Positions 26,827 to 34,968 of a stretch of DNA of 58,146 nucleotides are shown one piece after another. Made by a program: the position numbers and the translations under genes. This DNA is from CAZYMF01 sp964648215 (GTDB taxonomy: Bacteria; Desulfobacterota; Binatia; HRBIN30; JACQVA1): positions 1-58,146 of the forward strand of contig CAZYMF010000009.1 of NCBI GenBank assembly GCA_964648215.1, in the 5' to 3' direction. Every line of letters starts with the position of its first letter. Position 1 is the first letter of the stretch. The notes under the pieces are model-generated. The model saw only the letters and a list, made by a program, of their open reading frames with translations, was not told the DNA's origin and made no database searches.

Positions 26827-29285
26827 CGAGCAAGGAGAAGCCGCCGCTCGCGGCGGCAGGTGGGAAAGCTTCGCACGCGACGCGGAAGCCGGCGAGCAGC
26901 TCCTCCGCGGCGGCGCGCCGGGTCCGCCCGAGCGCGGCCGGGCCACGGGGAAAGCGATCCATGATCGTCGTCCCACCCGTGCGCCGGCAGGTTGCCGTCT
27001 TCGGAGCCGGCATCGCCGGGCTCACGGCCGCACACGAGCTCATCGAGCGCGGCTACGAGGTCGAGGTGTACGAGGCCGCGGCGGCCGACCCGGTGCAGGA
27101 GGGGTTGTACGGGGAAGTCTGCGCCGTCGGCGGCCTGGCCCGCACGCGATGGGCGTCGATTCCGCAGCCGGACCGAGAGCAAGGCGTGGACAGGTTGGCG
27201 GCGCAGCCGATCCCCAGGATTCGCTTCAAGGTGATCGGCTTTGCGGCCGGCAGCGCCGCGCTCGACACCAAGGCCACCGGGCGGATCGAGGAGATCGCCG
27301 AGCAGTTGGCGAAGCTCTCCGACGATCGGGAGCCGATCGTGATCGAGGTGTGGGGCTTCACGCGCGAGCCCGACGGCCTGCCGCCTTACGCCAAAGATTT
27401 CGACCCCGCCTCGCCCCCGGAGCCCGACGAGCGTCTCGACTGCCGGCGTGCCTGGGTGGTGGCCAACGAGTTGCACAAGGCAAGGCCCGACAAGGTGAGC
27501 TTCACGATCCGCGGCATGGGCCTGGGGCGGGCGGAGGACTGGACGTGCCCGGCGAGCGAGCGCGACTACGTCGACTTTCACCTCGCCCAGGACATCGTTC
27601 CGGGCGAGCACGGCTTCCGCTTCTTTCCCTCCTGCTACCGCAACCTGTTCGACACCATGAGCCGCACCCCGGTGGCCGACGAACGGTCGGCAGTCTACTA
27701 TGAGACTCCGCGCACCGTGCTCGACAACATCGTCGCCGTGGATGTCCACTGTGTGGCGCGCAAGAAACCCAAGAAGTCGTGCATCTTCAGCCGCCGGCCG
27801 GCGACCTCTCTGCAAGAGATCTTCAATGTCGGCAAGGAGCTTCTGGAGGCGATGGGGTGTACCCCTGCGGACATCGCCCGCCACCAGGTCAAGCTCTTCA
27901 AGTATATGACGTCGTGCCGCGAACGCCGCGCTCGGGAGTACGAGTATCAGTCGTGGCTCGAGTTCATGGAAGGCGAGCGCTTCAGTCCGGACTTTCAGCG
28001 TATCTTCGACACCACCGGTCAGATCACCCTCGCCGCGCGCGCCCGCGAGTGCGACGCGCGCACCTACGGCAACATGAGCGTGCAGCTCTTCCTCAACCAG
28101 GTGCTGCCCGCAACCCGTATCGACGCCACCCTGAACGGCCCCACCAGCTTGGCCTGGCTGAATCACTGGCGGCGCTATCTCGAGACGCAGGGGGTGGAAT
28201 TCCACCGGGGCAAGCTCGAGCGCTTCGTGATCGACCCCGAGGGCAAACCCCGGCCCGTCGTACGCGTCACTCGACGCGAGGTGAAGGACGACCCGCCCTA
28301 CCCCACCCTGGCGGACCACCCCACCGTCCTGATGCGCGACTACTACGTCGTCGCCATTCCGCTCGCCGACCTGCGCGAGATCGTCGACGAGGAGCCGGCC
28401 CTCCGCTGCCCGGACTTCGACAAGATCCGCGACCTGGATCTGGGCGACACCAGTGTCGCCCAACCGACGGGCATGCTCCGCCACCTGCGCGGCGTTCAGT
28501 ACTTCCTGCAGACCGACGGCGGCTTCGTGCGCGGGCATACCAACTACATCGACTCGCCCTGGGCCTTGTCGTCGATCGCACAGCCGCAGTTCTGGCTGCG
28601 GAAACGCGGCTGGTGGGACGGCTATCGCGGCCTGCTCTCGGTGGACATCGGCAACTGGCACACGGCGGGCGAGCACGCGACCACCAAGGTCGCCTGGGAG
28701 GCCACCGGCGCCGAGATCGCCAACGAGGTGTGGGAGCAGGTGCGCGCCACCGTCGCCGACCGGACCTCGATCCCGGACTCGTTCCTCGCCTACTGCCTCG
28801 ATACCGAAGAGGAGCACGAGAACGGCGACGGCGAGGGAGCGGAAGAGGGCGAGGTCAAGAAGGGCCAGGACGACGATGCCTACCTGGTGACGCGCCCGGG
28901 GGAGTACCCGACTCGTCCCGGCCGGCTGGACAGCAGGCTCGGCTACGAGGTGCACTTCGGCAACCTGGTGTTGGCCGGGACGCACATGGCCACCTACACT
29001 CGCCTGACCTCGATGGAGGCCGCCAACGAATCGGGGAGGCATGCGGTCAATGGAATCTTGCAGGCGGACGCGTTTCACGGTGCCCGTTGTCAGATCTGGG
29101 ACCCGGAGGATCACGAGCCCGTCGATCTGACCATGCTCAAGGACCTCGACCGCAAGCTACTCGAGCTCGGGTTGCCTCATTTCGTCGACATTCTCGAGCT
29201 GCGCGAGGTCCCGGCGGCGATGCTCGGCGGCGAGGCGGTCACCCAGGTCGTTTCCCTCGTCGGCGAGAGCCTGAAGGGAACGTAG
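26823..29285 (+). CDS. FAD-dependent desaturase-type oxidoreductase with inserted OmpA-like domain
   Basis: An 820-residue flavoprotein. Residues 1-53 are basic and low-complexity. Residues 56-84 form the dinucleotide fold VAVFGAGIAGLTAAHEL ending in an acidic EVYE, followed by GGLARTRW (103-110). In phytoene-desaturase/hydroxysqualene-type oxidases this is soon followed by PGEHGFRFFP, here delayed to 260-269. Residues about 130-250 between them look like an OmpA/MotB-type domain: GFAAGSAALDTKATG, IVIEVWGFTRE, LDCRRAWVVANEL, FTIRGMGLG. The C-terminal FAD segment is HFGNLVLAGTHMATYTRLTSMEAAN. An acidic loop (EEEHENGDGEGAEEGE) lies near 670. Probably oxidises an isoprenoid; substrate unknown. 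Confidence 0.82.
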   Translation: MTSKEKPPLAAAGGKASHATRKPASSSSAAARRVRPSAAGPRGKRSMIVVPPVRRQVAVFGAGIAGLTAAHELIERGYEVEVYEAAAADPVQEGLYGEVCAVGGLARTRWASIPQPDREQGVDRLAAQPIPRIRFKVIGFAAGSAALDTKATGRIEEIAEQLAKLSDDREPIVIEVWGFTREPDGLPPYAKDFDPASPPEPDERLDCRRAWVVANELHKARPDKVSFTIRGMGLGRAEDWTCPASERDYVDFHLAQDIVPGEHGFRFFPSCYRNLFDTMSRTPVADERSAVYYETPRTVLDNIVAVDVHCVARKKPKKSCIFSRRPATSLQEIFNVGKELLEAMGCTPADIARHQVKLFKYMTSCRERRAREYEYQSWLEFMEGERFSPDFQRIFDTTGQITLAARARECDARTYGNMSVQLFLNQVLPATRIDATLNGPTSLAWLNHWRRYLETQGVEFHRGKLERFVIDPEGKPRPVVRVTRREVKDDPPYPTLADHPTVLMRDYYVVAIPLADLREIVDEEPALRCPDFDKIRDLDLGDTSVAQPTGMLRHLRGVQYFLQTDGGFVRGHTNYIDSPWALSSIAQPQFWLRKRGWWDGYRGLLSVDIGNWHTAGEHATTKVAWEATGAEIANEVWEQVRATVADRTSIPDSFLAYCLDTEEEHENGDGEGAEEGEVKKGQDDDAYLVTRPGEYPTRPGRLDSRLGYEVHFGNLVLAGTHMATYTRLTSMEAANESGRHAVNGILQADAFHGARCQIWDPEDHEPVDLTMLKDLDRKLLELGLPHFVDILELREVPAAMLGGEAVTQVVSLVGESLKGT

Positions 29286-29307
29286 CGAACGCGAGGAGGG
29301 ATCTCGG

Positions 29308-29589
29308 ATGGCTCTCGACGCGATCAACGAGTTCTGGAAGAAGTTGACGAGCGACGGCATCGACGTCGATGTCGGTAGCACTTTTGAAAAGAGGATCGAT
29401 CCGGACTTCTGGACCGACCGTGACGAGACCGCCGCCGCGAAAAATCGCCCCGCCGTCATGCCGCCCAGGTACGAGCTGCGCGAGCGCCGGACGCAGCGCA
29501 TGATTCTCTACTGCTGCAACGGCGACTTCTTCTGTCGCGTCACCGAGGAGCTGGCCTTCGTCGCGGTTCCGGAGACGCCACCCAGCTAG
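29308..29589 (+). CDS. Small unrecognised protein ending the isoprenoid cluster
   Basis: A 93-residue protein with a strong ribosome site (GAGGAGG, 7 nt before ATG 29308), 22 nt after the oxidoreductase. The N-terminus is charged and Trp-containing (INEFWKKL; IDPDFW). The end has ILYCCNGDFFCR with three cysteines and a hydrophobic tail. No signal peptide. A small metal- or cofactor-binding subunit or a peptide substrate are both possible; I have no family. Its TAG stop overlaps the stop of the convergent kinase gene (CTAG). Confidence 0.65.
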   Translation: MALDAINEFWKKLTSDGIDVDVGSTFEKRIDPDFWTDRDETAAAKNRPAVMPPRYELRERRTQRMILYCCNGDFFCRVTEELAFVAVPETPPS

Positions 29590-32500
29590 TTGACGCGGGC
29601 CCGCTGCCGCGGCGTTGCCCCGACCGGGCACCAGACCCGCACCATCGCCGCCGGGTTCTGGACCCCCTGACGGCGCATCCACGCTTCGCCGTCGCGCCGC
29701 AGCGTCTCGCCCGCGTCGCCCGCGCGCAGCTCGCCCTCCCGGTAGCGCGCGGCCGCCGCGTACAGGGCCATCGCGGCGCCGTCGCAGGCGCGCGCCGCTT
29801 CCGCGTACAACCCCGCCGCAGCCTCGGCATGACCCGCGGCGTGGGCCACCCCGGCGCGGAGAAGCCGGGAGAAGGGAAGGGCCGAGGCGATGTTGGCGTC
29901 GGCAGCGATGCGCCTGGCGTCTTGCGCCGCGAGCCGGAGAAGCCGGCGGGTCTCGCGCGCGCCGCTCGCGGGAGACTCGGCCGCCGCCAGCGCCGCGCGT
30001 GCCCGCATGTGGCGGAGCTCCACGCGGGGGCTCTCCATGACCAACAGCAGCGCCCGCTGCAGCTTCGGCCACACCTCGTTGATTCGGCGCCAGGCGCCTG
30101 CGGCGTCGCCGACGTAGAGGTCGATGTGCAGGGTGGCGATCAGATGCAGGTATTGCTCGATGTCGAAGGCGGCCGTGCTCGGCCAGCGACGCATGGAGTC
30201 GTCGGCCAGCCGGCGGGCACGTTCCGGCTGGTCCCGCGCCAGCCAGACCAGGTTGGGAAACCCGGCGTTGAAGCAGAGCTGGGCGTACAGGTCGCCACGC
30301 TCCTCGGCGTTGCCGGCGACCAGCGGCAGCCGTCGGGCCATCTCGGCGAGCTCCCCCATCTGGGCCAGGGCCGAGAGGGCGAAGCCTTCCGAGGTGACGA
30401 TTTCCCACGCGACCGCACGGCACTGCTCGCGAAGAATCTTGCTGCCGCGATCGCAGTGGTCGTGCGCCTCGCGCCAGCGCCCGGCCTCGAAGGCGTCGGT
30501 TCCCGATACCACCTGAAAGTGGGCGCGCTCGTACGGACCGCCGTGCTCCTCGGTGAGCCGCTCCATGATTTGGCGCAGCCGATCGGCCCGCCGGCGCAGG
30601 AAGCCGCCGCCGATCTGCCGCGACTTGGTTACCTCCAGACCGAGACCGTGCGCGATGTGAATGACGTCGCCGGCGTCGAGAGCATCGAGGAGGTGGCGCA
30701 CGGCCAGCACCTCGGCCGCCGCCTGGTCGATCATCGCCAGGACGGAGAAGGCTCCCCAGCAGGAATCCAGTCGCCGCCGGATCTCCGCCGCGGCCTCTTC
30801 CCGCGGGCGGGGGCGGAAGCCGAGGCCACGCCAGGCCAGCTTGAGCCGCAGCAGCAGCGCCATGGCCAGCGCCTTGCCCGGCGTGTCCGGGTAAGGCACG
30901 TCGACGGCGGCCAACACCGCCCGCATGGCGGCGGTGCCCGCATCGACGCGCCCGCATCGCAGATAGTGCTCCGCGGCTCGCCGCCGCAGCTCGAGGACTT
31001 GCTCCGGCCCGGCCGCCGCCGAGCAGGCCCGGGCGGCCTGCTCGAACGTGTCGGCGGCATCGAGGCTGCGTCCCGCATTCGCCAGGGCATCGGCGAATCT
31101 GGTCAAGAGCGCGGGCCGTTCGTTGCGGTCGTCGCGAAGCTCGAGCGCCTCGCGGTACAGCTCGGCCGCGCGATCGAACGCCAGGGTGTCGGAGGCCCGC
31201 TCGGCCGCCTGCACCGCCCAGTGGCCCGCTCGCTCCCGGCGGCCGGCGCCCAGGCAGTGGCGAAACAGCGCTTCCGCATCCGCTTCGGGCTGGCGCTCGT
31301 AGACGTCGGCGAGGTTGCCGTGGCGCAAACGCACGATGTCCGCCGACAGCGTTCCCAGCAACGCCTCGCGGATGCGGTCGTGATAGATCTCCACGGCCGG
31401 AGACCGATCGATCACGGTGGTACGCAGCAGCGAACGCTTCTCGAGATTCGAGAGGAGAGGGCGCCCCTGCTCGCCCAGGCCCACTGCCTGCAAGACGACG
31501 GTGCGTCGCAGCGGGCTGCCGGCCACGCTGATCACTTCCAGTAGCTGGCGCGCCCGATCCGATAGTTGCTGCACCCGATCGAGAATCACCGCGCCGAGCC
31601 GAACCGAGCCCGGAGCCGTCCCGCTCGCCAACGAGCGCGACAGCTCGCCGAGGAAGAACGGGTTGCCGCGTGCCTCGGCGACGATTTCCGCCACCCGCTG
31701 GTCGCTCTCGGCTTGCAGGGCGCACAGCCGCCTGGCCAGCTCGGTGGTCTCCGCCAGCGCGAGCGGCCCGAGCTCGATGGTCTCCTGCTCCACGGCGCCG
31801 GTCTCCTTCACCAAGTCTTTGAACGTCGATACCCCATCGACCTCGCTGCGGTAGGAAAGCAAGACGAGCATGGCCGGGGACTGCGGCGGGCGCAGCACCT
31901 CGCGCAAGAGCGCCGCGCTGTCGGCATCGCCCCACTGCAGGTCGTCGATCCACAGAACCAGCCGCTGCCGTCGTGACAGCCGTGTCAGCAGCTCGCGCAG
32001 CACACCGAAGCTTTGCCGCCTGATCTCGTGCGGCTCGGCCGCGGCCGAGATCGGTTCCAGCCTCGCGAAGGCCGGGACGCGCCCGAGCACCGGAAACAGC
32101 CGCACCAGTGCCGCGCCCGTGGCGGGGACCAGTTCCGTTGCCGCAGCCTCGGGCTCCGAGAGCAGGACGCGGCTCAGGGCGTCGATCAGGGTATCGAACG
32201 CCTTGTAGGGAACCTCCTCCTGCGGGTGACAGCGCCCCCGGAGCACCAGCATCCGATCCTCGGTTGCGGCAAGAAAGTGCTTCAGCAGCTCGCTTTTGCC
32301 GATCCCGGACGGGCCCACGACGTGGACGATCGCCGTCCTCCCGCCGGCCACGTGGGCCAGCGCCCGGCGCAGCCGCGTGAGCTCGGCGCCGCGACCGACG
32401 AAGGCCCCCGCCCGCCGCGCCGTGATCTCGTATTCCCGGCGGGCCGCTCCTCCGGCGAGACGCTGCACGATCTCGCGCCCCTGCGGCCGCCGGTCGGGGT

Positions 32501-33296
32501 CGGGATCGAGTAGCTCAGCGATCAGCGTGCCCAGTGACTCGGACAGCTCGGGATGGCGCGTGCGCACCGAAGGCGGGCGGGTCTCGTGGGTCTCGAACAA
32601 GGCCGGACCCGAGAACGGCACCTGGCCGATCAGCGCCTCGTAGAGCATCACCCCGACGCTGTACCAATCGGCGGCCGGGGTCGGCGCCCGGCCCCACACC
32701 ACCTCGGGCGCCATATAGGCCAGCGTGCCGGCGGCGCCCGGAGCGTAATGGCCCGGCCCCTCGATGCCGAGCGCCGTGGCCAGGCCGAAGTCGAGCAGCA
32801 CCGCGCGCCCCTCGCCCGTCACCAGCACGTTCGACGGCTTCACGTCGCGGTGCAGCTTGCCCGCCGCGTGCACTGCCGCCAGCCCGTCGGCGAGCTGGCC
32901 GGCCGCGTCGACGAAGCGTCCCACGTCAACGGCGCCATCGTCGCCGCGCACGTAGTGCAGGAAGTCCACTCCCTCGACGTACTCCATGGTGAAGAAGCAG
33001 GTGTCGTCGACAGCGAACAGCTCGTACAACTCCACCAGGCCGGGATGAACGATGTCGGCCAGCGCGCGGAACTCCTGCTTGAGCCGGTAGAGCTGATCGG
33101 CGCTGCGCGTGCGGAAGGTCTTGAGCGCCACCTCCGTGCCGGTCTCGCGGTCGCGGACGCGGTAGACCACGCCCATGTGACCGCGGCCAAGCGGCGCCAG
33201 CGGCTCGAAACGAGTCGACCCGGCCAACCCAAAGAGGTCCGCTGGCGACTCGCCCTCGCCGCGCGGCGAGCCGGAGTCGACAGGGGCACCCGTCAT
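29586..33296 (-). CDS. Ser/Thr protein kinase-AAA ATPase-TPR signalling protein
   Basis: A 1236-residue regulator. Residues 30-290 are a Hanks-type kinase: glycine loop GRGHMG (38-43), lysine VALKTF (K59), catalytic LHRDVKPSN, LLDFGLA and YMAPEVV, all intact. Residues about 310-600 are a STAND/AAA-type ATPase: Walker A GPSGIGKSELL and Walker B RLVLWIDDLQWGD. The rest is alpha-helical TPR-like repeats. No membrane segment, so cytoplasmic. ATG 33296 overlaps the stop of the sigma-54-type activator by 4 nt, so the two are coexpressed. It converges on the isoprenoid cluster, with overlapping stops. An upstream in-frame extension is not used because it would cross the activator gene. Confidence 0.92.
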   Translation of the reverse strand: MTGAPVDSGSPRGEGESPADLFGLAGSTRFEPLAPLGRGHMGVVYRVRDRETGTEVALKTFRTRSADQLYRLKQEFRALADIVHPGLVELYELFAVDDTCFFTMEYVEGVDFLHYVRGDDGAVDVGRFVDAAGQLADGLAAVHAAGKLHRDVKPSNVLVTGEGRAVLLDFGLATALGIEGPGHYAPGAAGTLAYMAPEVVWGRAPTPAADWYSVGVMLYEALIGQVPFSGPALFETHETRPPSVRTRHPELSESLGTLIAELLDPDPDRRPQGREIVQRLAGGAARREYEITARRAGAFVGRGAELTRLRRALAHVAGGRTAIVHVVGPSGIGKSELLKHFLAATEDRMLVLRGRCHPQEEVPYKAFDTLIDALSRVLLSEPEAAATELVPATGAALVRLFPVLGRVPAFARLEPISAAAEPHEIRRQSFGVLRELLTRLSRRQRLVLWIDDLQWGDADSAALLREVLRPPQSPAMLVLLSYRSEVDGVSTFKDLVKETGAVEQETIELGPLALAETTELARRLCALQAESDQRVAEIVAEARGNPFFLGELSRSLASGTAPGSVRLGAVILDRVQQLSDRARQLLEVISVAGSPLRRTVVLQAVGLGEQGRPLLSNLEKRSLLRTTVIDRSPAVEIYHDRIREALLGTLSADIVRLRHGNLADVYERQPEADAEALFRHCLGAGRRERAGHWAVQAAERASDTLAFDRAAELYREALELRDDRNERPALLTRFADALANAGRSLDAADTFEQAARACSAAAGPEQVLELRRRAAEHYLRCGRVDAGTAAMRAVLAAVDVPYPDTPGKALAMALLLRLKLAWRGLGFRPRPREEAAAEIRRRLDSCWGAFSVLAMIDQAAAEVLAVRHLLDALDAGDVIHIAHGLGLEVTKSRQIGGGFLRRRADRLRQIMERLTEEHGGPYERAHFQVVSGTDAFEAGRWREAHDHCDRGSKILREQCRAVAWEIVTSEGFALSALAQMGELAEMARRLPLVAGNAEERGDLYAQLCFNAGFPNLVWLARDQPERARRLADDSMRRWPSTAAFDIEQYLHLIATLHIDLYVGDAAGAWRRINEVWPKLQRALLLVMESPRVELRHMRARAALAAAESPASGARETRRLLRLAAQDARRIAADANIASALPFSRLLRAGVAHAAGHAEAAAGLYAEAARACDGAAMALYAAAARYREGELRAGDAGETLRRDGEAWMRRQGVQNPAAMVRVWCPVGATPRQRARVN

Positions 33297-34819
33297 TTGC
33301 GCTGCCGCTCGAGCCCGAAGGCGCGGATCAGGTTGTAGACGTGTGAGCGTGCCAGATCGAGGCGCCGGGCGGCTTCGGCGATGTTCCAGCCGGTGTCCTC
33401 CAGTGTCTCCTGCAGCAGCTGCTCGTGAAAGCGGCGCGTCGCTTCCTGGAAAGTCGGCGGCTTGTCCTGCTTCCCCGCCTGCGCCTCGGTCTCCGGGAAG
33501 AGGTGTTCCCGCCCGACGCGGGTGGCGCCGGTACCCGCCGCCCGAATCACCGCCGCCTCGACGGCATGCGCCAGCTGGCGGATGTTGCCCGGCCACTCGG
33601 CCGCCTCGGCGGCTCGCAGCGCGTCGCGCGCCACTTCCAGGCGCGGCAGCCCGTGACGCGCGCAGGCGCCGGCGCCGAAGAACGCCACCAGGTCCGGGAT
33701 GTCGTCGCGTCGCTCGGCCAGCGCCGGCACTCGCACCGGCAGGACCTTCAGTCGGTAGTAGAGGTCTTCACGAAAGCGGTGCTCGTTGACGGCGCGTTGC
33801 AGGTCCGTGTTGGTGGCGGCGATGACGCGCACGTCGGCCTGCACCGGCTTGGCGGCGCCGAGCGGGTAGTACTGCTTGGACTGCAGCAGCTGCAGCAGCT
33901 TGGCCTGGGCGGCCAGCGAGAGATCCGCCACCTCGTCCAGGAACAGGGTGCCGCGGTTGGCCGCCGCCACCTTGCCTTCGACGCGCCGCAGAGCGGTCGA
34001 GTGAGCGCCGGGAAGCGCGCCGAACAGCTCGTTTTCCAACAGAGCCTCCGGCAAGGCGCCGCAGTTGATCTCGGCGAAGGGCTGACCGACGCGCGGGCTG
34101 TTCTCGTGAATGGTCCGCGCCAGCTGGCTCTTGCCGGTGCCGGACTCACCGGTGATCAGCACGCTGACGTCGAGCGGTGCGATCAGGGCCATCTGTCGCA
34201 GCATGGCCGCCAACGCCACGGAGCGGCCGACGATCCCGTCGAGACGCAAGCTCGCCCGCAGGGGCGAGGTCGGATCTTCGGCCGTTTGCCTGCGTCGCTG
34301 AGCCAGCAGGCGATCCACCAGCGGGGCGAGGTGTCGGGCAAAAATGGCGGCCAGCTCTTGGTCCTCCGCCGGGAAGAGGCCCGGAGTGTCCCGCCCCTGC
34401 AGGTAGAGGACGCCGCGCGGCGGATCCTCGCCGATCGGGGTGCACAACACCGCCTCGATCTTGCCGAGGCGGACGCTGTCACGTTCGCTGAAGCGAGGGT
34501 CCATGAAAGCCGAGGGGGTGACGATCGTCTGCTCGCTGGCCAGCGCCTCGGCGATGATGCCGCGCGAAATGACCCGCCGCACGCCCTCGATCTCCGGCGC
34601 CGAGAGCCCGTGCGCAATCCAAAAGCGAGGTGCTTCGTCGCGATTTCCGCCCTCGTCGTCCTGCAGCTCCAGGTATCCCTGACGGGCCCTGGTCACCTCG
34701 ACGATCAGGGTCAGAGCCTCCCGCAGGAGCGGCTCGATCTCTGTCTCGCGATCGAGGTTCAACAGGCGGAGATAGAGATCTCTCTCCCGCTGCAGTCGTA
34801 CGACGTCAGTCGGCTCCAC
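33293..34819 (-). CDS. Sigma-54-activator-type regulator with variant GAFTGA loop
   Basis: A 508-residue enhancer-binding protein: N-terminal GAF sensor (about 20-175), AAA+ domain (about 195-430) with Walker A TGESGTGKS (223-231) and Walker B TLFLDEVADL (291-300), WPGNIRQL, and a Fis-type helix-turn-helix at the end (GWNIAEAARRLDLARSHVYN). The sigma-54-contacting loop reads GAHSTA (271-276) instead of GAFTGA, changing the Phe and Thr that touch sigma-54. It may therefore use another contact, be inactive with sigma-54, or belong to a specialised subfamily paired with protein kinases. It is encoded upstream of and overlapping the kinase gene. Confidence 0.9.
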   Translation of the reverse strand: MEPTDVVRLQRERDLYLRLLNLDRETEIEPLLREALTLIVEVTRARQGYLELQDDEGGNRDEAPRFWIAHGLSAPEIEGVRRVISRGIIAEALASEQTIVTPSAFMDPRFSERDSVRLGKIEAVLCTPIGEDPPRGVLYLQGRDTPGLFPAEDQELAAIFARHLAPLVDRLLAQRRRQTAEDPTSPLRASLRLDGIVGRSVALAAMLRQMALIAPLDVSVLITGESGTGKSQLARTIHENSPRVGQPFAEINCGALPEALLENELFGALPGAHSTALRRVEGKVAAANRGTLFLDEVADLSLAAQAKLLQLLQSKQYYPLGAAKPVQADVRVIAATNTDLQRAVNEHRFREDLYYRLKVLPVRVPALAERRDDIPDLVAFFGAGACARHGLPRLEVARDALRAAEAAEWPGNIRQLAHAVEAAVIRAAGTGATRVGREHLFPETEAQAGKQDKPPTFQEATRRFHEQLLQETLEDTGWNIAEAARRLDLARSHVYNLIRAFGLERQRK

Positions 34820-34968
34820 TGCTTTTGTCCTAAGCCCCGCAGCGCTTCTAGATCAATGTCACTTCTCAACGCAACCGCCGTCCGAGACAAGGACTGGCGT
34901 CGTCAACCCGCCCGGCGACTCGCCCGTGCCGGTCTTGACCCGCCCGGCGGCGGCTGCTTCGCTGAGGC

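Noticed and set aside
33297..33596. 100-codon N-terminal extension of the Ser/Thr kinase
   Set aside because: It overlaps the activator gene and shows no homology; an ATG at the 4-nt overlap gives a normal start.
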